Positions 36,839 to 44,730 of a stretch of 64,000 bases of DNA are shown in pieces. Both the position numbers and the translations under genes were made by a program. Position 1 is the first letter of the stretch, and the number at the start of each line of letters is the position of its first letter. Origin of the DNA: Streptomyces sp. Root431 (GTDB taxonomy: Bacteria; Actinomycetota; Actinomycetes; Streptomycetales; Streptomycetaceae). Location: NCBI RefSeq assembly GCF_001426585.1, contig NZ_LMEI01000001.1, forward strand, positions 301,166 to 365,165. Direction: 5' to 3'. A model generated the notes under the pieces. That model searched no databases. It was not told where the DNA came from and worked only from the letters and a program-made list of their open reading frames with translations.

Positions 36839-37363
36839 TCAGACCCTGCTGCTGTTCCGGTCGAGGACCGCCCGCAGCCGGTCCGCGTCGGCGGGGTCCG
36901 CGAGACCGCTCTTGGGCAGGTAGGCGAAGCCGGTGCCGGACTGCTTGGCGGTGAGCAGGACGAAGAGCCGGGGCGTCTCGACGTAGCGGGGCAGCATGGC
37001 CCAGCGGATCGTCGCCTCGGTGTCCCGGGAGGTCCACCGCCCCCCGTCGTCGTCGACGACGGCCGTGGCGTCGCCCTGCGCCCCGATCAGCCGGAAGAGG
37101 CTCCAGGCCGTCAGCCAGGGCAGCGACTCCGCGCAGCCCACGGCCACGATGCAGAGGGCCACCAGCGGGACGGCCTCCCCCGGTTCGGGCGAGGGCGGCA
37201 GCAGGCTCAGGATCGTGACCAGCAGGGCGAGCACGCTCGCACCCCACGCCGCCCACCGCAGCAGCTTCCACCACGAGGTGGCCCGCAGGCGGACCCGTAC
37301 CGCCTCGTGCACGTCCTTGAACTCGGCCGGATAGGCCAGCTCGATCCGCTCGTTCGTCTCCAC
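36839..37363 (-). CDS. YcxB-like membrane protein
   Basis: 174 aa. Two hydrophobic segments (about 36-56 and 65-85) after a soluble N terminus, then a small beta-rich domain (WTSRDTEATIRWAMLPRYVE; PRLFVLLTAKQSGTGFAYLP) matching the YcxB-like C-terminal domain. Function unknown. GTG at 37363 is chosen since translation farther upstream overlaps uppS in another frame. 20 bp after the uppS stop, so probably cotranscribed. Confidence 0.82.
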   Translation of the reverse strand: METNERIELAYPAEFKDVHEAVRVRLRATSWWKLLRWAAWGASVLALLVTILSLLPPSPEPGEAVPLVALCIVAVGCAESLPWLTAWSLFRLIGAQGDATAVVDDDGGRWTSRDTEATIRWAMLPRYVETPRLFVLLTAKQSGTGFAYLPKSGLADPADADRLRAVLDRNSSRV

Positions 37364-37383
37364 GGACCCCCCCCCGGTTCCCG

Positions 37384-38208
37384 TCAGGCCTTGTCGAGGA
37401 CGGCCATGTCGGCCGGGTCGACGCCGCCGAAGCGGCGGTCGCGGGACGCGTACTCGACGCAGGCGCGCCACAGGTCGCGGCGGTCGAAGTCGGGCCACAG
37501 CACGTCCTGGAAGACCATCTCGGCGTACGCGCTCTGCCAGATCAGGTAGTTGGAGGTGCGCTGCTCGCCGCTGGGCCGCAGGAAGAGGTCCACGTCCGGC
37601 ATGTCCGGGTAGTACAGGTACTTCTGGATGGTCTTCTCGGTGATCTTCGCCGGGTCGAGCCTGCCCGCCTTCACGTCCTCCGCGAGCGCCTGCGCCGCGT
37701 CCGTGAGCTCCGCGCGACCGCCGTAGTTCATGCAGAAGTAGAGCGTGAGCTTGGTGTTGTCCTTGGTCTGCTCCTGCGCGACCTGGAGCTCCTTGGCCAC
37801 CGACTTCCACAGCTTGGGCATCCGGCCGACCCACCGGACCCGGATGCCGAGCGCGTCGAGCTGGTCGCGGGTCTTGCGGATGAAGTCGCGGTTGAAGTTC
37901 ATGAGGAAGCGCACCTCTTCGGGCGAGCGCTTCCAGTTCTCGGTGGAGAAGGCGTAGAGGGAGATCGCTCCGACGCCCATCTCGATGGCGCCCTGGAGGA
38001 CGTCGAGGACCTGCTCGGCGCCGACCTTGTGGCCCTCGGTGCGGGGCAGGCCGCGCTCCTTGGCCCAGCGGCCGTTGCCGTCCATGACGATCGCGACGTG
38101 CTCCGGGACGAACTCGGGCTGGAGCTTCGGCGGGCGGGCACCGGACGGGTGCGGCTCGGGGGTGCTGTACTCCCGGCGCTGGCGCCCGAGCAGTCGTGCG
38201 ATGGCCAT
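37384..38208 (-). CDS. uppS: Isoprenyl (polyprenyl diphosphate) transferase, cis type
   Basis: 274-aa cis-prenyltransferase making the long-chain carrier lipid for peptidoglycan. Catalytic Asp in [20 protein letters not shown] (38-57), then [13 protein letters not shown], and the dimer/catalytic region [20 protein letters not shown] with LWPDFD. Length and motifs are typical. ATG preceded by AGGAGA at a 7-bp distance. It lies 13 bp after recO in the same direction, the usual actinobacterial recO-uppS pair. Confidence 0.96.
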   Translation of the reverse strand: MAIARLLGRQRREYSTPEPHPSGARPPKLQPEFVPEHVAIVMDGNGRWAKERGLPRTEGHKVGAEQVLDVLQGAIEMGVGAISLYAFSTENWKRSPEEVRFLMNFNRDFIRKTRDQLDALGIRVRWVGRMPKLWKSVAKELQVAQEQTKDNTKLTLYFCMNYGGRAELTDAAQALAEDVKAGRLDPAKITEKTIQKYLYYPDMPDVDLFLRPSGEQRTSNYLIWQSAYAEMVFQDVLWPDFDRRDLWRACVEYASRDRRFGGVDPADMAVLDKA

Positions 38209-38221
38209 GGCGTGGTCTCTC

Positions 38222-38971
38222 CTAGCTTTTCTCTACGTACCGCAGGGAGCGCAGGCCGCGCTCCAGGTGCCAGTGCAGATAGGCGGACACGAGCCCGCTG
38301 CCCTCCCTGACGTGACGCGGCTCGCACGCGTCCGCCGTCGCCCAGTCGCCGGTGAGCAGCGCGCTGAGCAGGCCGATGGCCTCCGCAGAGGGTACGACGC
38401 TTCCGGGCACCCGGCAGTCGCCGCATATGACCCCACCCGCCCCGACCGAAAAGAACCGGTTCGGTCCGTGGAGTCCGCATTTCGCACAGTCGTCGAAGCT
38501 GGGCGCGTAGCCGTTCACGGCGAGCGAGCGGAGGAGGAAGGCGTCGAGGATGAGGTGGGGCGCGTGCTCGCCCCTGGCGAGCGTCCGCAGACCCCCGACC
38601 AGCAGCAGGTACTGCTGCACGGCGGGTTCGCCCTCGTGGTCGGTGAACCGTTCCGCCGTCTCCAGCATGGCCGTGCCGGCGGTGTACCGGGCGTAGTCGG
38701 TGACGATCCCGCCGCCGTACGCGGCGATCGTCTCGCTCTGCGTGCAGAGCGGCAGCCCGCGTCCGACCAGCTCACTCCCCCGGGCGAAGAACTGCACGTC
38801 CACGTGCGAGAACGGTTCGAGCCGCGCCCCGAACTTCGACTTCGTCCGCCGCACCCCGCGCGCGACGGCGCGCACGCGCCCGTGACCGCGCGTGAGGATC
38901 GTGATGATGCGGTCCGCTTCACCCAGCTTCTGGGTGCGCAGCACGATGCCGTCGTCGCGGAACAGACTCAT
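38222..38971 (-). CDS. recO: DNA repair protein RecO
   Basis: 249-aa recombination mediator that loads RecA with RecR. N-terminal OB fold ([40 protein letters not shown]), helical domain, and a four-Cys zinc site (CAKCGLHG and CGDC) near 160-185. ATG at 38971 overlaps the stop of the LysR gene by ATGA (38968-38971), so it may be translated from that transcript. Confidence 0.95.
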   Translation of the reverse strand: MSLFRDDGIVLRTQKLGEADRIITILTRGHGRVRAVARGVRRTKSKFGARLEPFSHVDVQFFARGSELVGRGLPLCTQSETIAAYGGGIVTDYARYTAGTAMLETAERFTDHEGEPAVQQYLLLVGGLRTLARGEHAPHLILDAFLLRSLAVNGYAPSFDDCAKCGLHGPNRFFSVGAGGVICGDCRVPGSVVPSAEAIGLLSALLTGDWATADACEPRHVREGSGLVSAYLHWHLERGLRSLRYVEKS

Positions 38972-39912
38972 GGGCCCATTCTCCCGTACGGCGCGGGCGC
39001 TCCGACCGCCGGGAAGGCTTTCCGCATCCGGGCGAGGAGCGCGCCGGCCGCCGGGGCGGCGGGACCGTCCGCCGGCCAGGCGAGGGCGACCCGGCCCCGG
39101 AGGTCCGGTTCGGTGAGGGGGAGGGTACGGAGTCCCAGCCCGGCCGCCGCCCCGGCGGGCAGCTCCGGGAGGACGGCGACGCCGAGGCCTCGGGCGGCGA
39201 GCTGCGCCAGGACCTGCGGGGCGGCGGCCTCGAAGGCGACCCGGGGCCGGAAGCCCGCCTCCGTACAGGCGCGCTCCAGGACTCCGCGCAGACCGGTGCC
39301 GCGCGGGAGGCTGATCAGGGGGCGGCCGGCGAGCGCGGCCAGCGGGAGCCCCGTACGGCCGCCGGGGGCGGTGAGCAGCGGGTCGTCCGGGGCCATGGCG
39401 GCGACCAGGGGCACGTCGACGAGGACCTGGAGGCCGACGCCCTGCGGGGGCTCGTCGTCGGCGAGGCCGATCACGGCGAGGTCGAGCTCTCCCCCGCGCA
39501 GGGCGGCGAGCATCCGCTCCGACGTGTCCTCGGTGAGGGAGATCTCGACCTGCGGGTGGTCGTCGTGGAAGTCGGCCAGGACGGCGGCGACGTCGAACTC
39601 GTCGGCGGCGGCACCGGACACGAGCCCGACGGTGACCTGCCCCCGGACGAGCCCGGTGAACTCGTCCACGGTGCGCCGCACCCCCTCGACGGCCGCGAGC
39701 GCCGCCCGCGCGAAGGGGAGGACCGCCTCGCCGACGGCGGTCGGGGTCACGGTCCGGCCGGAGCGGTCGAGCAGCGGCTGCCCGAGCTCCCGCTCCAGCT
39801 GCCGGATCTGGGCGCTCACCCCCGGCTGCGCGAGGTGGAGGCGGGCGGCGGCGCGGGTGAAGTTGGCCTCCTCGACGACGGCGAGGAAGTAGTGCAGCTG
39901 ACGGAGCTCCAT
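38968..39912 (-). CDS. LysR family regulator
   Basis: 314 aa. HTH at 1-60 (MELRQLHYFLAVVEEANFTR; AARLHLAQPGVSAQIRQLER) and a LysR substrate-binding domain from about 90 to 290. Divergent from the DinB-fold gene with a 71-bp gap, so that gene is the likely target. Coupled by a 4-bp overlap to recO, an unusual partner. Confidence 0.94.
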   Translation of the reverse strand: MELRQLHYFLAVVEEANFTRAAARLHLAQPGVSAQIRQLERELGQPLLDRSGRTVTPTAVGEAVLPFARAALAAVEGVRRTVDEFTGLVRGQVTVGLVSGAAADEFDVAAVLADFHDDHPQVEISLTEDTSERMLAALRGGELDLAVIGLADDEPPQGVGLQVLVDVPLVAAMAPDDPLLTAPGGRTGLPLAALAGRPLISLPRGTGLRGVLERACTEAGFRPRVAFEAAAPQVLAQLAARGLGVAVLPELPAGAAAGLGLRTLPLTEPDLRGRVALAWPADGPAAPAAGALLARMRKAFPAVGAPAPYGRMGP

Positions 39913-39983
39913 AACCAGGAATTCTAGTGAGGAGAAGAACTCGCTCTTGGACTTCTGGCCGGCGCCTCGGCACGCTGGTGATC

Positions 39984-40583
39984 ATGGAGACCACGGCAGC
40001 GGAGATACGGACCGAGCTCGCGGCCGAGCGGCGCGAACTGGCGGACATCCTGGACGGACTGACCGACGCGCAGTGGGACGCGCCGACGCTCTGCGGCGGC
40101 TGGCGCGTGCGGGAGACCGCCGGCCACATGAGCATGGGCTTCCGGTACTCGTTCGGCAGGACGGCGCTGGAGCTCCTCCGCGCGGGCGGCAACCTGCACC
40201 GGATGACCGACCGGGCCGCGCGCCGCGACGCCACCGCCCTCTCACCTCGCGAGCTCGCCGCAGCCCTGCGGGACAACGCCGATCACCCCTGGAAGCCGCC
40301 GGTCGGCGGCCTGGCCTCGGCCCTCGGCCACGACGTCGTCCACGGCCTGGACATCACCGTCCCGCTCGGCCTCGGACGGCAGGTCCCCGAGCAGCGCCTG
40401 CGGATCCTGCTGGGCACCGTCACCCCTCGAACCCTCCGCTTCTTCAAGGCGGACCTCGAAGGCGTCACGCTGCGGGCCACCGACCTGGACTGGTCGTACG
40501 GGACAGGCGCTCGGACGGTGAGCCGCCCCGCCCAGGAACTCCTCCTGCTCACGTACGGACGCACGCTCCCCCGGCCGGAGTGA
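39984..40583 (+). CDS. DinB-fold, mycothiol-dependent maleylpyruvate isomerase family protein
   Basis: 199-aa helical-bundle protein. N-terminal RRELADILDGLTDAQWDAPT and LCGGWRVRETAGHMSM carry the first metal-binding His; later His residues in HDVVHGLDI (near 113-121) complete the DinB/MDMPI pattern. Members are thiol-S-transferases using mycothiol. Substrate unknown. ATG start 71 bp from the divergent LysR gene, which probably controls it. Confidence 0.87.
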   Translation: METTAAEIRTELAAERRELADILDGLTDAQWDAPTLCGGWRVRETAGHMSMGFRYSFGRTALELLRAGGNLHRMTDRAARRDATALSPRELAAALRDNADHPWKPPVGGLASALGHDVVHGLDITVPLGLGRQVPEQRLRILLGTVTPRTLRFFKADLEGVTLRATDLDWSYGTGARTVSRPAQELLLLTYGRTLPRPE

Positions 40584-40619
40584 CCGACACCGCCCCGGCC
40601 GGAGGAGACGCGGACGGTT

Positions 40620-40835
40620 TCAGGGCACCTCGCCCCGGCTCCGGGCGTTGACGTGGGCCGTGGCGGCGCTCAACCTCTCCGACGAGGTCGCCTCGCGCAC
40701 GCCCTCGGGCTCCACGTCCCACTCACGCCCGCCACCGAGCGGCCGGATCTGGACGTAGGGCCCCTCGTGCCCCATCACTCTCCCGACCCGCCCGGTGCGG
40801 ATCTCCACCACGTACGACCCGATGGGCAGTGTCAT
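40620..40835 (-). CDS. Small protein of XRE/DUF397 neighbourhood
   Basis: 71 aa: MTLPIGSYVVEIRTGRVGRV followed by a basic/acidic beta-rich sequence (YVQIRPLGGGREWDVEP). It looks like a small SH3-like or KOW-like barrel. Its ATG overlaps the stop of the gene before it by ATGA (40832-40835). Function unknown; these small genes commonly lie opposite Scr1-type XRE regulators in Streptomyces. Confidence 0.75.
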   Translation of the reverse strand: MTLPIGSYVVEIRTGRVGRVMGHEGPYVQIRPLGGGREWDVEPEGVREATSSERLSAATAHVNARSRGEVP

Positions 40836-41053
40836 GTACGACTCTCCTCCCCTGGCAGTAGGGCGGCGGCGATCAGCCGTGCCGTTTCCGCCGTGCAGCA
40901 TCCCAATTCGACGAGCGGCCTCGGGGGGTCGGCGGCGAGGGTGACGACGTCGAGCCCCAGCGAGGGGAGAGTGATTCCCGCCCTCGCGAGCGCCTCGCGC
41001 AATTCCGTCACTGCCTCTTGAGCGGCTTCGAGTGCCCCCGTGGTCGTCTTCAT
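40832..41053 (-). CDS. Small helical protein, divergent from XRE regulator
   Basis: 73 aa: MKTTTGALEAAQEAVTELRE at the start, then LPSLGLDVVTL and a Cys pair (GCCTAE). ATG 41053 follows GAAGGAAG; the ATG at 41092, 13 codons earlier, is possible. Translationally coupled to the 71-aa gene downstream. Not recognised as a named family; it resembles the small partners in abaA-like Streptomyces loci. Confidence 0.72.
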   Translation of the reverse strand: MKTTTGALEAAQEAVTELREALARAGITLPSLGLDVVTLAADPPRPLVELGCCTAETARLIAAALLPGEESRT

Positions 41054-41185
41054 GATGTCTTCCTTCACCAACGTATGCCTTTCTGAATCCATTTCCTGCT
41101 TCGCCTCTCCAGGGTGGGTCGGGATCCGTAGAATCGGCAGATGCGCAGGTCGTACAACTGCGGCGTAGGGTTGGGGAGTTAATCC

Positions 41186-42019
41186 ATGGCCAAGGGCAAG
41201 CAGGACGAAGCGTGGGAGTTCTTCGGCGAGCTCCTGAAGGACCGCCGCGAGGCGGCGGGGCTCTCGCAGAGCGAGCTGGGCGCACGGGTGTTCGTGTCCG
41301 GCGGATACATCGGACTGTTCGAGCAGGGAATTCGAAAGCCGCAGTTGGATGTGGCGAAGAGAATCGACGAGGTCCTACAAACCGGCGGTATTTTCGAACG
41401 AACGTGGCGCAAGCTCATCAACAAGTCGCCGTATGCGTCTTATTTCCACGCGGTGGCGGAGCTGGAGGCAGTGGCGACGAAGATCTGCGAGTTCGCGCCG
41501 GTGGTGGTGCCCGGGCTGCTCCAGACGCCGGAGTACGCACGAGCGGTGACGGTGGCGACGCACCCGTTCGCCACGGAAGAGTTCATCGAGGAGAAGGTCA
41601 CCTCGCGGATCGACAGGGCCGCGATCCTGAAGGACACCACAAGGCCTGAGTACTGGGTCGTTCTGCACGAGAACGCCTTGCTCATCCCCGTGGGTGGCCC
41701 GGCGGTGATGGCCGCGACGCTGGAGCACATCGCAGCGCTGATTCGTGAGCGATGGGTCCTGGTGACCGTGATCCCCCGGACGGTCGGCGCCCACTCCGTC
41801 ATGGAGGGCTCGCTCCGATTGATGGAGTTCGAGGATCAGCCGCCAACGGCCTATACAGAGACCGCGTTTACGGGGACGCTTCTCGACGATCCGGCGGTGG
41901 TGAAGCAGGCACAGCGCGCCTACGATCTGCTCAGGGTCGCCACCTTGTCGCCAGAGGCATCCCTGGATCTGATCGAGTCGGCGGCGGAGGACTACAGACG
42001 ATGCGCGCGTACGACCTGA
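41186..42019 (+). CDS. Scr1-type XRE regulator (DUF5753)
   Basis: 277 aa. HTH_XRE at 12-70 (LLKDRREAAGLSQSELGARV; SGGYIGLFEQGIRKPQ) and a DUF5753 domain from about 95 to 265 (FAPVVVPGLLQTPEYARAVT). In Streptomyces such proteins pair with DUF397 proteins in a morphology-linked regulator-antagonist arrangement. It overlaps the DUF397 gene by 19 bp. The codon use in 41330-41420 (TTCGAAAG, ATTTTCG) is less GC-biased than its neighbours, hinting at mobile origin. Confidence 0.92.
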   Translation: MAKGKQDEAWEFFGELLKDRREAAGLSQSELGARVFVSGGYIGLFEQGIRKPQLDVAKRIDEVLQTGGIFERTWRKLINKSPYASYFHAVAELEAVATKICEFAPVVVPGLLQTPEYARAVTVATHPFATEEFIEEKVTSRIDRAAILKDTTRPEYWVVLHENALLIPVGGPAVMAATLEHIAALIRERWVLVTVIPRTVGAHSVMEGSLRLMEFEDQPPTAYTETAFTGTLLDDPAVVKQAQRAYDLLRVATLSPEASLDLIESAAEDYRRCARTT

Positions 42020-42195
42020 ACAACGCCCACTGGCGCAAGAGCTCCTACAGCAACGGCGACGGCGGCAACTGCGTCGAGGTCCTCGACGACGTCCCCGGCG
42101 TCGTCCCCGTCCGGGACAGCAAGGTCCAGGACGGCCCCGTCCTGATCGTGCCCGCCGCCGCCTGGTCCGTGTTCGTCGCCGGCATCGCGGGATGA
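42001..42195 (+). CDS. DUF397 protein
   Basis: 64 aa. NNAHWRKSSYSNGDGGNCVE (7-26) and VPVRDSKVQDGPVLIVPAAA (35-54) match DUF397. ATG at 42001 lies 19 bp inside the XRE gene. Likely functions with the XRE regulator as its antagonist or co-factor; it has no DNA-binding domain. Confidence 0.92.
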   Translation: MRAYDLNNAHWRKSSYSNGDGGNCVEVLDDVPGVVPVRDSKVQDGPVLIVPAAAWSVFVAGIAG

Positions 42196-42282
42196 CGACC
42201 GCCCGCTTGCCCCTCGTGGCCGTCACGGCCCTGAAGGGCTGAGCGGCTTCACGGGCCGTCGGCGCGCCCCTACGATCGCGCC

Positions 42283-43116
42283 ATGTCGATCACGCCTTCC
42301 ATACCCGTCGTCCAGGGCAGGGCGAAGACGACCCTCCAATACGAGGGCGACGCGCTGCTCCTGAGCCGCCGTCACGACGAGGTGCGCATCCCCTTGGCCG
42401 CGATCGCGCAGGTCCGTACCGAGGGGCGGTCTCTCACGGTCGAGCTGACGGCGCCGGCCGGAGCGACCTCGTACGCGCACCGGGTCGACGGGGTGAGCGA
42501 GGCGGCGGCCGTCATGTTCGCCGCGGCCGTGAACGCCGCGCTGCCCGAAACGGCCGGGCGGGACACGACGGCCGACGGGACCGCGCTCGTCGAGACGCGC
42601 GACCGGCCCGTGACCAGGCGGGAGAGGAAGGCGCGGCTGATCAAGCGGTGGGCGGCCGCCACGCTCGGCCTGCTCGTGCTCCTGTGCGTGCTCGTCGCGG
42701 TCGCCGGACAGCCGATCGGCATCCTCATCTACACGCCGGCGGGCCTCGTCGCGGCGGCGTCCTCCGTCGTCGGCGTCATCGCCCTGACCGACTGGCACCG
42801 CGAGTGGCGCCTGATGCGGCACGGCATCACGGCCTTCGCCGCGGAGGTCCCGGAGAGGCCGGGGCAGTATCTGTACGTGGACCCCGCGGGCATGATCCGC
42901 AACGTGTTCACCTGGCCGGGCGGTATGGCCGTCAAGGTCAGCTACGACCCCCAGGACCCGGGGAACGTGGTCCTCCCGAGGCGGGCGTTCTCGCGGCGCG
43001 TGGAGCTCTGCGGCGGGCTGTTCTTCGCCGGTCTCGGGCTCGCCGTCTTCGCCTCCCTGATCGCGTTGACCGTCGGCGTACTCCTCGGCACGGTCGGCCT
43101 CCTGGAACCCGCCTAG
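42283..43116 (+). CDS. Membrane protein with PH-like N-terminal region
   Basis: 277 aa. Residues 1-95 are a soluble beta-rich region (GDALLLSRRHDEVRIPLAAI; VELTAPAGA), possibly PH-like. Hydrophobic segments lie near 124-140, 146-166 and 245-272. A second soluble section (YLYVDPAGMIRNVFTWPGG) sits between. Function not recognised. Followed by AT-rich dyads. Confidence 0.7.
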   Translation: MSITPSIPVVQGRAKTTLQYEGDALLLSRRHDEVRIPLAAIAQVRTEGRSLTVELTAPAGATSYAHRVDGVSEAAAVMFAAAVNAALPETAGRDTTADGTALVETRDRPVTRRERKARLIKRWAAATLGLLVLLCVLVAVAGQPIGILIYTPAGLVAAASSVVGVIALTDWHREWRLMRHGITAFAAEVPERPGQYLYVDPAGMIRNVFTWPGGMAVKVSYDPQDPGNVVLPRRAFSRRVELCGGLFFAGLGLAVFASLIALTVGVLLGTVGLLEPA

Positions 43117-43120
43117 CCAT

Positions 43121-43158
43121 ACTTATGGAAGTCATAAGTTCGACTTATGAGTCCATAG
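43121..43158. promoter_or_regulatory. Nested AT-rich dyads with ACTTATG arms
   Basis: ACTTATG (43121-43127), CATAAGT (43133-43139) and ACTTATG (43143-43149). CATAAGT-N3-ACTTATG is a perfect 7-bp dyad, extended with TATGGA/TCCATA outside. A/T-rich, hence more like an operator for the ferredoxin reductase gene than a terminator. Confidence 0.55.
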
Positions 43159-43193
43159 ACCGGGCCCGGGTACCACTCCGCGTGTGTTGTTAT

Positions 43194-43207
43194 TTAGGGT
43201 GACCTAA
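43194..43207 (+). promoter_or_regulatory. Possible iron box TTAGG-N4-CCTAA
   Basis: Inverted repeat 47 bp before the ferredoxin reductase ATG. It matches the core of actinobacterial DmdR/IdeR boxes (TTAGGTTAGGCTAACCTAA) in part only. Iron control would fit the enzyme, but the match is incomplete. Confidence 0.4.
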
Positions 43208-43253
43208 GTGTCGGCGGCCTCGCCGCCACGTCGTTTGCGAAGGGAATCCCGTC

Positions 43254-44624
43254 ATGCCCCGCCCCCTCCGGGTCGCGATCGTCGGCGCCGGCCCCGCCGG
43301 AATCTACGCCGCCGATGCGCTGCTGAAGTCCGAGGCCGCCGCCGAACCGGGCGTGTCCATCGATCTCTTCGAGCGGATGCCGGCCCCCTTCGGCCTCATC
43401 CGCTACGGCGTCGCCCCCGACCACCCGCGGATCAAGGGCATCGTGAACGCCCTCCACCAGGTCCTCGACAAGCCGCAGGTCCGCCTCTTCGGCAACGTCG
43501 ACTACGGCACGGACGTCCACCTCGACGACCTGCGCTCCTTCTACGACGCCGTGGTCTTCTCGACCGGCGCCATGGCCGACCGCGAGCTCCGCATCCCTGG
43601 CGTCGAGCTCGACGGTTCGTACGGCGCCGCCGACTTCGCCTCCTGGTACGACGGCCACCCGGACGTCCCGCGCACCTGGCCGCTGGAGGCCGAGAAGGTC
43701 GCCGTCCTCGGCGTCGGCAACGTGGCGCTCGACATCGCCCGCATCCTCGCCAAGACCGCCGACGAGCTGCTGCCGACCGAGATCCCGGCGAACGTCTACG
43801 ACGGGCTCAAGGTCAACAAGGCCGTCGAGATCCACGTCTTCGGCCGTCGCGGCCCGGCCCAGGCCAAGTTCAGCCCCATGGAGCTGCGCGAGCTGGACCA
43901 CTCCCCCACGATCGAAGTCATCGTCAACCCCGAGGACATCGACTACGACGAGGGCTCGATCGCCGAGCGGCGCAAGAACAAGCAGACCGACATGGTCGCC
44001 AAGACCCTGGAGAACTGGGCGATCCGCGACGTCGGCGACCGCCCGCACAAGCTCTTCCTGCACTTCTTCGAGTCGCCCGTCGAGATCCTCGGCGAGGACG
44101 GCAAGGTCGTCGGTCTCCGCACCGAGCGCACCGAGCTCGACGGCACCGGCAACGTCAAGGGCACCGGCGCCACCACCGACTGGGACGTCTCCGCCGTCTA
44201 CCGCGCCGTCGGCTACCTCTCCGACGAGCTGCCCAAGCTCCCCTGGGACACCACGACCGGCACCGTCCCGGACCAGGGCGGCCGGGTCATCGAGGAGACC
44301 GGCGAGCACATGGCCTCCACGTACTGCACCGGCTGGATCCGGCGCGGCCCCGTCGGCCTCATCGGCCACACCAAGGGCGACGCCAACGAGACCGTCGCGA
44401 ACCTCCTCGACGACTTCGCGAACGGCCGCCTGCTGACGCCCGACACCCCGGAGACGGACGCGGTCGTGTCCTTCCTGGAGGAGAAGGGCATCACCTACAC
44501 GACGTGGGAGGGCTGGTACGCCCTGGACGCCGCCGAGAAGGCGCTGGGCGAGCCGCAGGGCCGCGAGCGCGTGAAGATCGTCGAGCGCGAGGACATGCTG
44601 CGCGCGAGCGGCGCCATCCAGTAG
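43254..44624 (+). CDS. FprA-type ferredoxin-NADP+ reductase
   Basis: 456-aa adrenodoxin-reductase-like flavoprotein. FAD motif GAGPAGIYAA (11-20), LFERMPAPFGLIRYGVAPDH (38-57), NADP motif VLGVGNVALDIARILA and GRRGPAQAKFS, C-terminal GWIRRGPVGLIGHTKGDANE. Full length. It passes electrons between NADPH and ferredoxin for P450s or iron-sulfur work. Single gene, downstream of possible iron and dyad sites; followed by CTACCGGTAG repeats. Confidence 0.95.
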   Translation: MPRPLRVAIVGAGPAGIYAADALLKSEAAAEPGVSIDLFERMPAPFGLIRYGVAPDHPRIKGIVNALHQVLDKPQVRLFGNVDYGTDVHLDDLRSFYDAVVFSTGAMADRELRIPGVELDGSYGAADFASWYDGHPDVPRTWPLEAEKVAVLGVGNVALDIARILAKTADELLPTEIPANVYDGLKVNKAVEIHVFGRRGPAQAKFSPMELRELDHSPTIEVIVNPEDIDYDEGSIAERRKNKQTDMVAKTLENWAIRDVGDRPHKLFLHFFESPVEILGEDGKVVGLRTERTELDGTGNVKGTGATTDWDVSAVYRAVGYLSDELPKLPWDTTTGTVPDQGGRVIEETGEHMASTYCTGWIRRGPVGLIGHTKGDANETVANLLDDFANGRLLTPDTPETDAVVSFLEEKGITYTTWEGWYALDAAEKALGEPQGRERVKIVEREDMLRASGAIQ

Positions 44625-44680
44625 TCACCTACCGGTAGCCACGTACCGGTAGTCACATAGTCACACCTGCTCGCGGGCGC

Positions 44681-44728
44681 CCTCGCCCCTTCCCGGTCCT
44701 ACCCTGAAAGGACCGGGAAGGGGCGAGG
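44681..44728 (+). promoter_or_regulatory. Perfect 20-bp inverted repeat spanning the LuxR promoter and ribosome site
   Basis: Arms 44681-44700 and 44709-44728 are exact inverted copies with an 8-nt loop, ending 2 bp before the ATG. TACCCT (44700-44705) at the loop is a plausible -10; the right arm holds the GGGAAGGGG ribosome site. It may work as operator, as terminator of the reductase transcript, or as RNA that hides the ribosome site. Confidence 0.75.
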
Positions 44729-44730
44729 CC

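Noticed and set aside
36839..37834. 331-codon version of the YcxB-like gene
   Set aside because: The extra N-terminal part overlaps uppS in another frame and has no membrane or domain pattern.
38805..38825. GGTTCGAGCC word as a tRNA T-arm
   Set aside because: It lies inside recO and no acceptor or anticodon stems flank it. No tRNA was found elsewhere by eye.
38972..40276. N-terminal extension of recO through the LysR gene
   Set aside because: RecO begins at ATG 38971 with its conserved [11 protein letters not shown]; upstream codons are out of frame with LysR and non-homologous.
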